A stretch of 64,000 nucleotides of DNA from an uncultured Clostridium sp. (GTDB lineage: Bacteria > Bacillota_I > Bacilli_A > RF39 > UBA660). The notes beneath the pieces are model-generated. The model was not told the DNA's origin. It was given only the letters and a program-made list of their open reading frames with translations, and searched no databases. The DNA lies in NCBI GenBank assembly GCA_905193755.1, contig CAJJPX010000002.1:1-64000 (forward strand), read 5' to 3'. Position 1 is the first letter of the stretch. Every line of letters starts with the position of its first letter. Of the stretch, positions 7,583-15,133 are shown piece after piece. Both the position numbers and the translations under genes were made by a program.

Positions 7583-9482
7583 ATAAGCGTAATTTAGTCA
7601 TTAATTGATCTAATAAAATTAAATAATCATCAGTTATATTTTCCTTTTTTACATTTTCTGCTAATAATGCTTTGAATTCCTTTAAAAGTTCTTTTGACTT
7701 TTTGACTTCACATTCATTATACTTAATCCATTCTTCAATAATAGAAATCTTTGAAATAGTAATATCATTAAGTTTTTCTTCATTAATTTTCGCCGAAAAA
7801 TTATACTTATTTCCAAATTTATCACTTAAATTTTTTATATAATTTGAATTATAAAAATCTTCACAAGTTAAAATTTTTCTTTGAATTCCTAACTCGTCAT
7901 ATTTGTACCAAGTTCCTGTATAATGTTCCTTTTCGAATACTTCTTTTTGGTTAGAAGATGTTTCATCAGCATCTGAAATAATGTAATATTCTTTCGCTAG
8001 TAAACCCCATAGTGAGGCAAAATCTCTGAATTTAGTTGCACCAGGAACATGTGTTATACCTACTTTTTTAAATTTATTTTTCTTTGATTGTGGTAATTTA
8101 TTTATGGCAACTTGAAAAACATGCATATCAGTCCAACCTTCGAATACCAAATTTTTATCATTAATGACTGCATAAACTTGCATTCCTAATGCTTTATACA
8201 GTGTCATTGCACTATCATAATTGTCTTCGTTAGCTTCTTCAATATTAGTACATTCATTTTCTTTTTTTACAATGTAATGTCGTCCTATATTTGAGGTATC
8301 AACCATAGATGTAGAATGTGTAGAATAATATACGTAATTATTTTTTCCAATATTTATTAATTCTAATTTTAAATAATCCTGTCCGGGAATATCAATTTTA
8401 GTTTCAGGTTCATCGATTAATATTAAAGTATTGTTTAGTAAATTATTTTTATTTTTTACTGATAACATTATCATATATGTAATAAGTCTTTTAAAGCCAT
8501 CACTTCTTTTGTTTAATAAATAAGAATTGTTTGCATCCTTTATTCTAATATTAATTTTATCGGCATTTTCTCTTAATTCTAATCTACAATTTTGTGGCAT
8601 GCTTTTCCAAACTTCTTTCAAGTACGCATTTGTCTTTTTACTGACTTCATCTAATAGATTTTGAAAAGAAGCTTCTCCCATTTCTTTGCATTCATTATAT
8701 TCGGCTTTTATATCAGTAATATCATTTAATTTAAAAATATATTTTAAAGGTATATTTATATCAGGATTATCTATAAAATCCTTAATTTCAATTGATGATG
8801 GAAGTAAAAATTCATCCTTATATTCCCAAAAAAGAACATTTGGTATACCTTTTTTTGCAATTTCTATTCCAAATTCACAAAAGAAAGCATTTAGTTTTTC
8901 AGCAGTAATTTTTTCACAATACTTTTCATCAACATCATATTCATCTAAATTAACAATTATTCTTTCTGTTATTTCATACTGTTCACCAGTTTTCTTTGCA
9001 GTTATAGTAAGCGGTTCGTCTTTTCTTCCTAGTAGAAATTTATGATTTTCACTAATGATATAATTATCATTTTTATCTAGTAAATAATATTGCATTGTTC
9101 TTTCATTTTTTCTTATATCAATAAAGTAAACATAATCAAATTCTAAAAAATTTATTAATTTTATACTTTTATCATTTAATTTTATAAATTTATCTTGTTT
9201 AGTTGAATAAATAGTTTGTTTAATATTTTCATAAAATTCATCGATTTCATCTTTAGTCATTGTTAAAATATATCTAACATTTGCCGCTTGTGAACTTCTT
9301 GTGCCTTCTTTTACATATTCTTTTGATAAGAAAAAATTATCATCCAAAGTAGATAAAGCATATAATAAATTACTCTTGCCACTTTCGCTTAAACCTACAA
9401 ATACTCTACATCCCTTGTCCATATTAAATTTACAATTTTCTATTGATTTAAAATTTTTAATTTCTGCCTGTTTTAATAACAC
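7581..9482 (-). CDS. OLD-family ATPase with TOPRIM nuclease domain
   Basis: OLD proteins couple an ABC-like ATPase to a TOPRIM nuclease and often act in phage defence. Here Walker A is VGLSESGKSN near residue 30, the D-loop/Walker B is LILIDEPETKID in mid-protein, and an H-loop-like THSTSM follows. The C-terminal third has TOPRIM motifs: FEGWTD (Glu) and IISDADETSS (DxD). Length of 633 fits the family. No UvrD-like helicase partner (as in Gabija) is adjacent, so it looks like a stand-alone OLD, possibly cooperating with the membrane Mrr nuclease two genes away. Confidence 0.83.
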   Translation of the reverse strand: MLLKQAEIKNFKSIENCKFNMDKGCRVFVGLSESGKSNLLYALSTLDDNFFLSKEYVKEGTRSSQAANVRYILTMTKDEIDEFYENIKQTIYSTKQDKFIKLNDKSIKLINFLEFDYVYFIDIRKNERTMQYYLLDKNDNYIISENHKFLLGRKDEPLTITAKKTGEQYEITERIIVNLDEYDVDEKYCEKITAEKLNAFFCEFGIEIAKKGIPNVLFWEYKDEFLLPSSIEIKDFIDNPDINIPLKYIFKLNDITDIKAEYNECKEMGEASFQNLLDEVSKKTNAYLKEVWKSMPQNCRLELRENADKINIRIKDANNSYLLNKRSDGFKRLITYMIMLSVKNKNNLLNNTLILIDEPETKIDIPGQDYLKLELINIGKNNYVYYSTHSTSMVDTSNIGRHYIVKKENECTNIEEANEDNYDSAMTLYKALGMQVYAVINDKNLVFEGWTDMHVFQVAINKLPQSKKNKFKKVGITHVPGATKFRDFASLWGLLAKEYYIISDADETSSNQKEVFEKEHYTGTWYKYDELGIQRKILTCEDFYNSNYIKNLSDKFGNKYNFSAKINEEKLNDITISKISIIEEWIKYNECEVKKSKELLKEFKALLAENVKKENITDDYLILLDQLMTKLRL

Positions 9483-9619
9483 AATATCACTCCTTTAACG
9501 AAAAAAAGAATATCTAAATGATATTCGCTATCTTAATTTTACCATAATTTGCTAAAATCTCAAAGTAAATATAAATAAAATCTTCTAAAAAAGAAAAAAT
9601 TATGTTATATTATATATAG

Positions 9620-9733
9620 AGATTGATATTTATGTATTAATTCGTATATTGGAAAAAAGTTGTAGATACCTACGCCATTCGCTCCAATTGAATACAACTT
9701 ACGAACCTATTATGGTGTCGTAAGTTTTTTAAT
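9620..9733 (+). promoter_or_regulatory. Pseudoknotted leader RNA with attenuator-like terminator
   Basis: Downstream of a TATATT box near 9608, ATTGG (9648-9652) can pair with CCAAT (9684-9688) and AAGTTGTA (9657-9664) with TACAACTT (9693-9700), an interleaved pseudoknot. TTCGTA (9641-9646) can pair with TACGAA (9700-9705), which would sequester the 5' arm of the terminator ACTTACGA/TCGTAAGT (9697-9725, then T6). Mutually exclusive pairing is riboswitch-like. I cannot match it to a known class. Confidence 0.5.
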
Positions 9734-9808
9734 ATCTAAAATCTAATCCACTGTTAGCTTGGAAGACATATATAGATGTTCTCTTTCTAGGAAGGAGGAC
9801 ATTTTTTA

Positions 9809-9922
9809 ATGCTTAATTTTAAAATAATAGAAACATTAAAGCCTAACTCAATTATAGAACTAAAAATGTCGTTTTTATTTTGCCATTCATATGCTTTATT
9901 AAAAAAGATCGTGAACTTGTGA
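9809..9922 (+). CDS. 37-residue ORF behind the pseudoknot leader, possible remnant
   Basis: ATG at 9809 follows AAGGAGG at good distance, so it should be translated. The product (starting MLNFKIIETLKPNS) matches nothing I recognise. It may be the start of a gene that has lost its body, or a genuine short peptide under the leader RNA. The rest of 9483-9808 holds only the leader and a strong ribosome binding site. Confidence 0.4.
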   Translation: MLNFKIIETLKPNSIIELKMSFLFCHSYALLKKIVNL

Positions 9923-9985
9923 TATAATTATATAAGAGAGATATTAAATTTATTTTTTAGAATGAAGTGGTAGGTAATAAATATT

Positions 9986-10993
9986 GTGAAAAAAATCTAT
10001 ATAATAACAGGAGCAAATGGCTTTTTAGGTAATAACATTATAAGAAAGTTAGAGCAAGATGCCGATAACGAAATTAGAGCTTTTGTATTAAATGGTGATT
10101 CTATTAAATCACTAGAAAAATTAAAATGCAAAATATACTATGGTGATGTAACTAAAAAAGAAACTTTATCATCAATTTTTGAAAATATTGATGGTAAAGG
10201 AGTTTTTGTAATTCATTGCGCCGCAGTAGTATATATAAAATCAAAATACAATCCACTTGTTTATAATGTTAATGTTAATGGAACTAAAAATATAGTAGAT
10301 AAAGTAATAGAGTCAAAAGCAAAACTTATCTATATTAGTAGTGTTCATGCAATTCCAGAACAACATAACAATAAATTAATAACAGAGATAACTAATTTTA
10401 ATCCTGATAATGTTAAAGGATTATATGCAAAAACAAAAGCAAAAGCTGCGAAGTATGTACTTGATGCAGTAAAAAATAAAAAAATTAATGCTTGTATAAT
10501 TCATCCTTCTGGTATTATAGGTCCAAATGATTTTGGCAACAGCCACTTAACACAGTTAATAAAAGAAGTTACAAATGGTAAATTATTTGCTTGCGTAAAG
10601 GGTGGATATGATTTTGTTGATGTAAGAGATGTTGCAGATGGTGTTATTAGTGCTTGTAAAAGTGGTACTAATGGTGAATGCTATATCTTATCAAATAGAT
10701 ATATAACAATTAAAAAATTATGTGATTTGATTTGTGATGTGCAAGGAAGAAAAAAAATTAAAATGGTATTACCAATAGGTATTGCAAAATTAGTAGCACC
10801 TTTATTTGAAGTATATTATAATTTAAAGAAACAAACCCCACTTTTTACAAAGTATTCACTATATACACTGTCTTCTAATGCTAATTTTAGTAATGAAAAA
10901 GCTAAAGAAAAGTTAGGATTTAAAAATAGAAATATTAAAGAAACAATAAAAGATACAGTTGAGTGGATAAACAAAAGTAAAAAAGATAAATAG
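9986..10993 (+). CDS. NAD-dependent epimerase/dehydratase (extended SDR)
   Basis: A 335-residue Rossmann enzyme. TGANGFLGNNI at residues 7-17 binds the dinucleotide, VIHCAAVVYI forms strand 4 and YAKTKAKA supplies the catalytic Tyr-Lys pair. The motif order fits 3-beta-HSD/dihydroflavonol-reductase-like and sugar epimerases; the substrate cannot be told. GTG at 9986 is the start. TATAAT at 9923-9928 is a likely promoter element. It stands alone, downstream of remnant genes, so the metabolic context is lost. Confidence 0.8.
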   Translation: MKKIYIITGANGFLGNNIIRKLEQDADNEIRAFVLNGDSIKSLEKLKCKIYYGDVTKKETLSSIFENIDGKGVFVIHCAAVVYIKSKYNPLVYNVNVNGTKNIVDKVIESKAKLIYISSVHAIPEQHNNKLITEITNFNPDNVKGLYAKTKAKAAKYVLDAVKNKKINACIIHPSGIIGPNDFGNSHLTQLIKEVTNGKLFACVKGGYDFVDVRDVADGVISACKSGTNGECYILSNRYITIKKLCDLICDVQGRKKIKMVLPIGIAKLVAPLFEVYYNLKKQTPLFTKYSLYTLSSNANFSNEKAKEKLGFKNRNIKETIKDTVEWINKSKKDK

Positions 10994-11048
10994 TAATTTG
11001 ATATTTTCATTTTATTGTGATTATATAAAAAATTAAAGGAGGTATTTT

Positions 11049-11096
11049 TTGAGAAAAATTAATATAGGTGTATTGGAACTCGTATTCAATTTGTAA
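11049..11096 (+). pseudogene. Short ORF with strong ribosome binding site, gene remnant
   Basis: TTG at 11049 is preceded by AAAGGAGG (11036-11043) and is followed by only 15 codons. Strong initiation signals in front of so short a frame suggest a deleted gene. The family is not recognisable. A second remnant follows directly. Confidence 0.35.
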
Positions 11097-11120
11097 AAAC
11101 AAATTAATAGGAGGAAAAAA

Positions 11121-11255
11121 ATGAAATATGAAAAAACAAAAAAATACGATACTGAATTAATTAATCAAAAAATTATAGGACCTAACCCATTAAAATTGGA
11201 AGAAGAACTTATGAAAAACAATAGCATAAAAAAATTTTTAATAATATATATATAA
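11121..11255 (+). pseudogene. N-terminal remnant of a SAM-dependent methyltransferase
   Basis: ATG at 11121 follows GGAGG. The 44-residue product has YDTELINQKIIGPNPLKLEE, the usual opening of a class I methyltransferase family that continues into a glycine-rich SAM-binding loop. Here the frame ends within a few residues of where that loop should begin, so the catalytic domain is gone. A MerR-type promoter lies just downstream, which also lacks its usual regulator gene. Confidence 0.6.
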
Positions 11256-11260
11256 ACATA

Positions 11261-11291
11261 TTGACTATCCTCTTAGGGGATGGTGTATAAA
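11261..11291 (+). promoter_or_regulatory. MerR-type promoter with 19-bp spacer
   Basis: TTGACT (11261-11266) and TATAAA (11286-11291) are 19 bp apart, two more than optimal, and the spacer carries the dyad ACTATCCTC-TTA-GGGGATGGT. Overlong spacer plus centred dyad is the hallmark of promoters untwisted by MerR-family activators. No merR gene is present in the window, so the site looks orphaned or is used by a regulator elsewhere. Confidence 0.6.
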
Positions 11292-11460
11292 TATTTATAT
11301 TAAAGTACAGAATATATGTTATATTATTAATAGATTGATTTAATCAATTACTTGTTTCTGTTTTTTCGCAAATGACCCATGTCATTGCTCCAAAAATGAA
11401 TTTTAATTATTAAAATATATAAATTTAAAATGAGCGTACTTAACTGAGATCGGAGGAAAA

Positions 11461-12660
11461 ATGAACGAAAGATATCAAGAAGATTTAGACTATTTTTTGA
11501 ATTTTGCCGAAAGTGAAAGAGGAAAAGAACTTGATAAGAAATATCCTAATGAAAGCATGCATTTGGACTTCTATTTCTTACACAGTAAAAATGAATTAAA
11601 AGACTTTATAAATACATTCTTAAAACTTCACAAGATAAATGACGATTATGACTTTTATTACTTTATGAATTGTATCATAAAATACATGAGTGGTCGTATA
11701 GATGCTCATACTAGAATAGTAATGAGCAATAACGATAACGCTTACCCACTTTCTATTCAAGCCATAAACAATAAATTATACGTTACAAAATGTAGTAATG
11801 AAAAGTATAGTTACAGTGAGCTTCTAGAAATTAATAAAGTAAGTATTAACAAAATAATAGAGGAAGTAGAAAAATTTACTAGTTATGGAACAACTAATTG
11901 GTTCCTAAACAGACTACATTTTTATTTAAATGATAAAAACATTTTATTATCTTTACCCAGTATAAAAAATAATGCTAAATATATAGAATATAAAACTTCA
12001 AAAGGAATTATTAAATATGAAATAAATAAAGATTATTCTAATGAACTTGCACTTGTTAGAAAAGAAGATTTTAAACAGTATCAAATTAAAGACAATATAT
12101 TAATTTTTAAATATCCAAAATGCACAGATAAATTTATACCAGACATCAAAAAGATAAAGAAGTTAATACATGATAATAATATCGATACTTTTATTTTAGA
12201 TTTAAGAGGTAATTCCGGCGGAAGATCTTCATTAATAGAACCCTTAATAAAATATTTAAAAAGTACTAAACTAAAATTAGTAACTCTAGTAAATAAAAGT
12301 GTTTTTTCAAGTGGCAGAATGGCAGCTATAGGCATGCTCAGAATCGGAAGTAAAATAGCTGGTCAAGATATCGGTACTCCAATAAATTGCTTTGGATACT
12401 TATTTGGAAATGGACAGCTCCCAAATACTAAATTCACATTTAACTTTGCAAGAGTTTATTGGTATGAAGATGAAAAGAAGCACACAATAAAAGGAATTTA
12501 TACTAAAAAGAAACTTCTTAAAATGTCTAAAAGTTTTTATGAACCAAAATATTTAAAAATAGACCATTATATTGGCTTGACAATAAATGACTACAAATCA
12601 GGAAAAGATGTTATGTTAGAAAAATGCTGCAATTGGATAAAAAGTATTGACCGGGAGTAA
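11461..12660 (+). CDS. S41-family peptidase-like protein
   Basis: A 399-residue protein with the S41 (tail-specific protease) core: FILDLRGNSGG near residue 245 and the serine-bearing strand VNKSVFSSGRMAA near 280, followed by GQDIGTP. There is no signal peptide, PDZ domain or membrane segment, so it should be cytoplasmic, unlike CtpA. ATG at 11461 follows GGAGG. The 5' region from 11300 carries a TATATT box and an AATGAC/GTCATT hairpin but no clear terminator. Substrate unknown. Confidence 0.75.
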   Translation: MNERYQEDLDYFLNFAESERGKELDKKYPNESMHLDFYFLHSKNELKDFINTFLKLHKINDDYDFYYFMNCIIKYMSGRIDAHTRIVMSNNDNAYPLSIQAINNKLYVTKCSNEKYSYSELLEINKVSINKIIEEVEKFTSYGTTNWFLNRLHFYLNDKNILLSLPSIKNNAKYIEYKTSKGIIKYEINKDYSNELALVRKEDFKQYQIKDNILIFKYPKCTDKFIPDIKKIKKLIHDNNIDTFILDLRGNSGGRSSLIEPLIKYLKSTKLKLVTLVNKSVFSSGRMAAIGMLRIGSKIAGQDIGTPINCFGYLFGNGQLPNTKFTFNFARVYWYEDEKKHTIKGIYTKKKLLKMSKSFYEPKYLKIDHYIGLTINDYKSGKDVMLEKCCNWIKSIDRE

Positions 12661-12730
12661 CACCCAAGTTTTATAATTAAATTGTAGTAAAAAACAAAGT
12701 AAAAACATACTACATATAAAAAAGGAAAAT

Positions 12731-12924
12731 ATGAAAAAGAAAATAATAATTGCAGTAATACTAGGAGTAATAATTTTTGGAGTAAGTGCTTACCTTTTAT
12801 TAAGATGACAAGCAAGTAAAGAAACAAACAATGAAATTAAAAATAAAGTAAATAATATCAATGAATACAGCAAGATTATAATTGGTTTCCAACAGTTGGA
12901 TATACATTAGAAAACATTGGTTGA
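12731..12924 (+). pseudogene. Decayed gene for a membrane-anchored protein
   Basis: An N-terminal anchor (MKKKIIIAVILGVIIFG...) with a ribosome binding site ends at TGA 12806-12808 after 25 residues. The same frame resumes as QASKETNNEIKNK, then a shifted frame gives DYNWFPTVGYTLENIG. This reads as one small secreted or anchored protein broken by a nonsense mutation and a frameshift. Between 12925 and 12990 I see nothing beyond a promoter. Confidence 0.5.
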
Positions 12925-12969
12925 ATCTTGGATGTCTTAATTTAGTAATAAAATTTACCAAAATGATGG

Positions 12970-12975
12970 TATAAT
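12970..12975 (+). promoter_or_regulatory. -10 box for the small membrane-protein operon
   Basis: TATAAT in the context AATGATGGTATAATTATATATAG, closely matching the promoter context at 1091-1115. The -35 region is poor. Confidence 0.5.
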
Positions 12976-12995
12976 TATATATAGAAGTGCTAGAT

Positions 12996-13025
12996 AAATA
13001 GTAATTTGTTGAAATGGAGGATTGA
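12996..13025 (+). repeat. 30-bp repeat including a ribosome binding site, copy 1
   Basis: Identical to 13229-13258. It runs from a TAG stop through TAATTTGTTGAAATGGAGG into the next start region. The minus-strand gene at 164-988 has a related initiation region. Confidence 0.8.
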
Positions 13026-13027
13026 TT

Positions 13028-13234
13028 ATGAAAAAATTAAAAAAAGGAATATTATTAATTATATTAGGAAACTTATTATATATAGCTTATATATATTTTT
13101 GTGGAAATGAAACAAGCAATTTTAGCGATTTTAGTAGTGGCCTTTTATTAGGACTATCAATTGGATGTAATTTTGTTGGTATAATTTTGACGGTAGCATA
13201 TATGTCTAAAGAAAATAAAGAGAAAGAAAAATAG
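13028..13234 (+). CDS. Small two-helix membrane protein
   Basis: 68 residues with two hydrophobic segments (about 7-25 and 37-57) separated by a short loop and followed by a charged tail KENKEKEK. ATG at 13028 is taken because GGAGG lies at 13016-13020; a TTG six bases earlier is inside the spacing. It is followed within 30 bases by the anchored protein gene, so both are one operon. No family recognised. Confidence 0.65.
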   Translation: MKKLKKGILLIILGNLLYIAYIYFCGNETSNFSDFSSGLLLGLSIGCNFVGIILTVAYMSKENKEKEK

Positions 13235-13258
13235 TAATTTGTTGAAATGGAGGATTGA
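13229..13258 (+). repeat. 30-bp repeat including a ribosome binding site, copy 2
   Basis: Identical to 12996-13025. It overlaps the last codons of the upstream gene and supplies GGAGG for the downstream one. Confidence 0.8.
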
Positions 13259-13260
13259 AT

Positions 13261-14004
13261 ATGAAAAAAATATGTATTAGCGTAGGAATTGTTTTGATAG
13301 GACTTATTGCAATGGGAATTATAACAAACTATATAGATAGTGGTAGAGTAACAACAGGACATGAGCCAAAGTATTGTATCAAAATAGTTAATAATGATGG
13401 CAGTAAAGTGACATATTGGGGATTAGGTTATAAAGTTATTAGATATGTTGGAGTATCGCCAAATGAACCTTATGAAAATAATATTGGCGTTAAAATGGGT
13501 AGTTGGTTTATGAAATATGAACTAGAACAAAAAATTAGTGCAAAAGAAATCAATAATTATATTATTAATTATTTAGAAGATAATAATGATATATCTAATT
13601 TTGCATTCAATTATGTTGATGATATAACTAATAAAGTAATAGTTGGTTTAATAAATAATAGTAAAGAAGAACAAGAAAAGTTTATTAAGAAAGTATTTAT
13701 TGATGATGAAGCAAAAATATTAGATGCTATAAATAATCAAGAAATAATAAAATTTGTCGAATCTAAAGATGTTTTTGAAGGAAAAATCATTGTTGCAGAA
13801 GAAAACTATATAACTGTTGAAGTATTAAGAGATAGTAAATCATTTAAAGTGAAGGATAAAGTAACAATGAAAATATCAAGGACAACAAAGGGTACAAATG
13901 ATTATTATGCAGTAAATAATAAAGTAAGAGTTACATTTAGTGGTTTAATTGAAGATTCAAATCCGCCACAAATCAATGCAGTAAATATAGAACTTATATC
14001 GTAA
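13261..14004 (+). CDS. Membrane-anchored protein with DUF3221-like C-terminal domain
   Basis: 247 residues: N-terminal anchor (about 4-23), an extracytoplasmic domain with VIVGLINNSKEEQEKFIK, and a final 80-residue beta-rich segment (FEGKIIVAEENYITVEV...KVRVTFSG) like the OB-type DUF3221 domain of Bacillus lipoproteins. No lipobox Cys is present. The start follows GGAGG. It resembles the protein at 164-988 in the middle segment and in flanking signals. Confidence 0.7.
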   Translation: MKKICISVGIVLIGLIAMGIITNYIDSGRVTTGHEPKYCIKIVNNDGSKVTYWGLGYKVIRYVGVSPNEPYENNIGVKMGSWFMKYELEQKISAKEINNYIINYLEDNNDISNFAFNYVDDITNKVIVGLINNSKEEQEKFIKKVFIDDEAKILDAINNQEIIKFVESKDVFEGKIIVAEENYITVEVLRDSKSFKVKDKVTMKISRTTKGTNDYYAVNNKVRVTFSGLIEDSNPPQINAVNIELIS

Positions 14005-14027
14005 TGCAAATTACAATTTATTAGTGA

Positions 14028-14056
14028 GATTAGTTTGAAATATAACTAGTCTTTTT
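14028..14056 (+). terminator. Terminator, twin of 114-142
   Basis: GATTAGTT/AACTAGTC stem, T tract on the plus strand. It overlaps the 3' end of the convergent gene. Confidence 0.75.
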
Positions 14057-14263
14057 ATTTTTAATTTTAATTACTAACAAAATTACACAAGTTATCAACA
14101 AACTTAAAATAGTAGGAATATTACTTACAGACATTCCACCTCCACCTATGGGATCATTAACAATAGTAATTAATTCTGTAATATTAAATAAATAACCAAT
14201 ACCATTAATAATCAAGAATGAAACAGCAAATATTAAAATTGATTTTGAAAATTTTTCACTCAT
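14030..14263 (-). CDS. Small two-helix membrane protein
   Basis: 77 residues with hydrophobic segments at about 8-25 and 48-66 and a basic tail KIKNKKTS. The loop carries a DPIGGGGM stretch. ATG at 14263 is preferred since GAGGTG directly precedes it. Function unknown; one of several small membrane proteins in this stretch. Confidence 0.6.
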   Translation of the reverse strand: MSEKFSKSILIFAVSFLIINGIGYLFNITELITIVNDPIGGGGMSVSNIPTILSLLITCVILLVIKIKNKKTSYISN

Positions 14264-14344
14264 TCTATTCACCTCATAATTTGTATATAGACATTTTATT
14301 TGTTTTGAAATTTTAATATTCCATGCAATAGCATAAAATCGTCA

Positions 14345-15052
14345 TCATCTGTTCTTGCGTTGTTTACTAAAGAATATATTTTTATCTTTTATGAATACTA
14401 TAACAAATAGAATTATTGATATTACGATACAAGGAATATAAAAATCGTTATAACTATCTGGATAAACTAAATCAGAAGGAGAATTTTTATCATAATATAC
14501 TTTTATTTTATCATTTAATTTACTATTATCTATTTCATTTGTTGATCTATATATCATTTTACTATAAGTTTGATTATCAACTGTATATTCTACTATAGGA
14601 GCACTATAATATTCGTTATAATCAATAATAGTTGCATCTATCTCTTCTATATCAAGATATTGTATTTGTTCTATACCAAGCGTAAGAATTCCAAATGCTA
14701 ATAGTATTTTAGCAATCAATACCATAGTTTTAAGAATTGTATTCTTTCTTGTTTTTTTACTCTCAAATAAACTTAATATTAACCTAGTAGAGATAGATAT
14801 AACTAAAGAACCAATATATATGAAGAAAGCACATAAGTTTATAAACTTTTCACCAAAATAAGTTAGCCCAGGAGCAAATCCAACACCAGGTAAATTACTA
14901 TAATAAATCATTATAACCACACTTAATATTAAAGCAATTACTTCATACTTAAATAGATTATTCCATATGACTTTCTTTTTTAAACATTTAATATAGTTAA
15001 TTACTAATAAAATAAAAACTAATATATGTAATACTATAAAAACAATAACCAT
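14345..15052 (-). CDS. Multi-pass membrane protein with DUF3592-like domain
   Basis: About 235 residues. Four hydrophobic segments fill the first 130 residues. The next 75 residues (DATIIDYNEYYSAPIVEYTVDNQ... DKIKVYYDKNSPSDLVYP) look like the extracytoplasmic DUF3592 beta domain, and a last helix follows. ATG at 15052 is preceded by GGTGAT, the site used by several genes here. Role unknown. Confidence 0.6.
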   Translation of the reverse strand: MVIVFIVLHILVFILLVINYIKCLKKKVIWNNLFKYEVIALILSVVIMIYYSNLPGVGFAPGLTYFGEKFINLCAFFIYIGSLVISISTRLILSLFESKKTRKNTILKTMVLIAKILLAFGILTLGIEQIQYLDIEEIDATIIDYNEYYSAPIVEYTVDNQTYSKMIYRSTNEIDNSKLNDKIKVYYDKNSPSDLVYPDSYNDFYIPCIVISIILFVIVFIKDKNIFFSKQRKNR

Positions 15053-15101
15053 TATAATCACCAACTATCTTATAAAATCATTATACTAAAAATTCATAAC
15101 A

Positions 15102-15133
15102 TAAAAAGACAATTTCCCTTAATTGTCTTTTAA
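15102..15133 (-). terminator. Terminator of the membrane protein gene
   Basis: AAAAGACAATTAAGGGAAATTGTCTTTT on the minus strand; the stop codon lies inside the hairpin. Confidence 0.7.

Noticed and set aside
7581..9482. Gabija system (GajA-like OLD)
   Set aside because: No UvrD-like GajB gene lies on either side.
12806..12808. UGA inside an otherwise coding-looking stretch, suggesting Mycoplasma-type UGA=Trp
   Set aside because: Intact genes use TGG for Trp and end at TGA (for example the small gene ending at 4023), so UGA is a stop and the stretch is a decayed gene.
12996..13258. CRISPR-like repeats
   Set aside because: Only two 30-bp copies, separated by a coding gene and containing ribosome binding sites.
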